DNA of 64,000 nucleotides from Acinetobacter sp. Marseille-Q1618 (GTDB taxonomy: Bacteria > Pseudomonadota > Gammaproteobacteria > Pseudomonadales > Moraxellaceae), in contig NZ_CADDWJ010000002.1 of assembly GCF_902809855.1 (NCBI RefSeq), forward strand, positions 744,001 to 808,000. The letters run 5' to 3'. Of this stretch, positions 63,578 through 64,000 are shown piece after piece. The notes under the pieces were generated by a model that did no database searches, was not told the DNA's origin, and saw only the letters and a list, made by a program, of their open reading frames with translations. A program made the position numbers and the translations under genes. Numbering within the stretch: the stretch's first letter is position 1; each line of letters begins with the position of its first letter.

Positions 63578-64000
63578 ATGACTGCCTCACCTTTTAATTT
63601 TGATTTGTTGATCGAAGCTGAACAATTAGTTCCTTATCTAGGACATGAACAATTACGCATTGTTGATTTGAGTCGAAGTTCAGTCTATGAACAATTACAT
63701 TTACCGCATGCTTTACATTTAAAACCACAGCTTTTGGTTCAACAAGAAGAACAAGCATCAGGTTTATTACCTGATGAGCAAGGTTTGAAGGCATTCATTG
63801 AATACTTAAACATCTCTCCTGAGCATCATGTGGTGGTTTATGATGATGAAGGTGGGGCATGGGCAGGGCGTTTGATCTGGAATTTACACTGTTTGGGCTT
63901 TGAAAATGTCAGTTTGCTTAATGGTGGGATACATGCATGGTTGGGCGCAGGATTACCTACTTCATCGGAAGTCGAAGAATTTAAAAAAGTGAAGAACTTA
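63578..64000 (+). CDS. Rhodanese-type sulfurtransferase, 5' part (cut by window end)
   Basis: The first 141 residues are visible, one rhodanese domain of what is probably a two-domain sulfurtransferase (thiosulfate or 3-mercaptopyruvate type). Recognisable are LRIVDLSRSSVYEQLHLPHALHL, VVVYDDEGGAWAGRLIWNLHCLGF and VSLLNGGIHAWL. In a tandem enzyme this N-terminal domain lacks the catalytic Cys, which would lie in the missing C-terminal domain; that is consistent with Glu/Gly at the loop position here. Confidence 0.8.
   Translation, partial: MTASPFNFDLLIEAEQLVPYLGHEQLRIVDLSRSSVYEQLHLPHALHLKPQLLVQQEEQASGLLPDEQGLKAFIEYLNISPEHHVVVYDDEGGAWAGRLIWNLHCLGFENVSLLNGGIHAWLGAGLPTSSEVEEFKKVKNL

Overview
The window is chromosomal DNA of an Acinetobacter species. 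It is AT-rich and has the gene order of that genus: murJ and an FKBP isomerase gene beside wzc/wzb/wza, then gna and a capsule cluster ending galU-ugd-gpi-gne1-pgm. It is probably not A. baumannii. In that species I expect lldP after pgm, whereas here pgm is followed by glmS, glmU and a riboflavin/nusB/thiL/pgpA cluster. The species call is an inference from gene content.

Layout. 1-5.4 kb: the 5' part of argA, two RcnB-like periplasmic proteins, a 51-residue ORF, the ubiG-mupP-yciK operon and dsbA. 5.4-8.5 kb: a TetR regulator divergent from a ferredoxin reductase and an acyl desaturase, with a DesT-type palindrome between them. 8.6-10.3 kb: a decaying patch with a META-type lipoprotein, a degenerate copy of the desaturase 3' end, and a gene broken by an in-frame stop. 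10.4-20 kb: rph, a tiny lipoprotein with a Tat-exported phospholipase C, an LTA-synthase-like phosphotransferase, nadC, ampD, murJ and a second FKBP isomerase.

20-49 kb: the capsule locus. Export and regulation genes (fkpA, wzc, wzb, wza) read leftward. A long rightward operon starts with gna and a complete pseudaminic acid pathway (pseB, pseC, pseF, pseG, pseH, pseI). It continues with wzx, a sialyltransferase-type enzyme likely to be the pseudaminyltransferase, three GT4 glycosyltransferases, wzy, the initiating transferase itrA, and precursor genes galU, ugd, gpi and gne1. An O-acetyltransferase and a right-handed beta-helix protein follow, then a dead IS982-family element, then pgm reading leftward. 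Inside the pseudaminic acid operon, on the opposite strand, lies a two-gene cassette: a second PseH-like N-acyltransferase and a PhaJ-like (R)-enoyl-CoA hydratase. Together these suggest that the 4-amino group of the pseudaminic acid precursor can receive a 3-hydroxyacyl group instead of acetyl. This is the most interesting feature of the window.

49-64 kb: glmS and glmU (amino sugar supply for wall and capsule), then pgpA, thiL, nusB, ribH and a ribBA-type gene with a degenerate GTP cyclohydrolase II half, closely packed in one direction. After these come ytjB (smp) divergent from serB, a small membrane protein, an SCP2-domain protein, dtd, a ribbon-helix-helix protein, a small alanine-rich protein, pncB and the start of a rhodanese-type sulfurtransferase cut by the window end. 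I found no tRNA, rRNA, CRISPR array, prophage or riboswitch.
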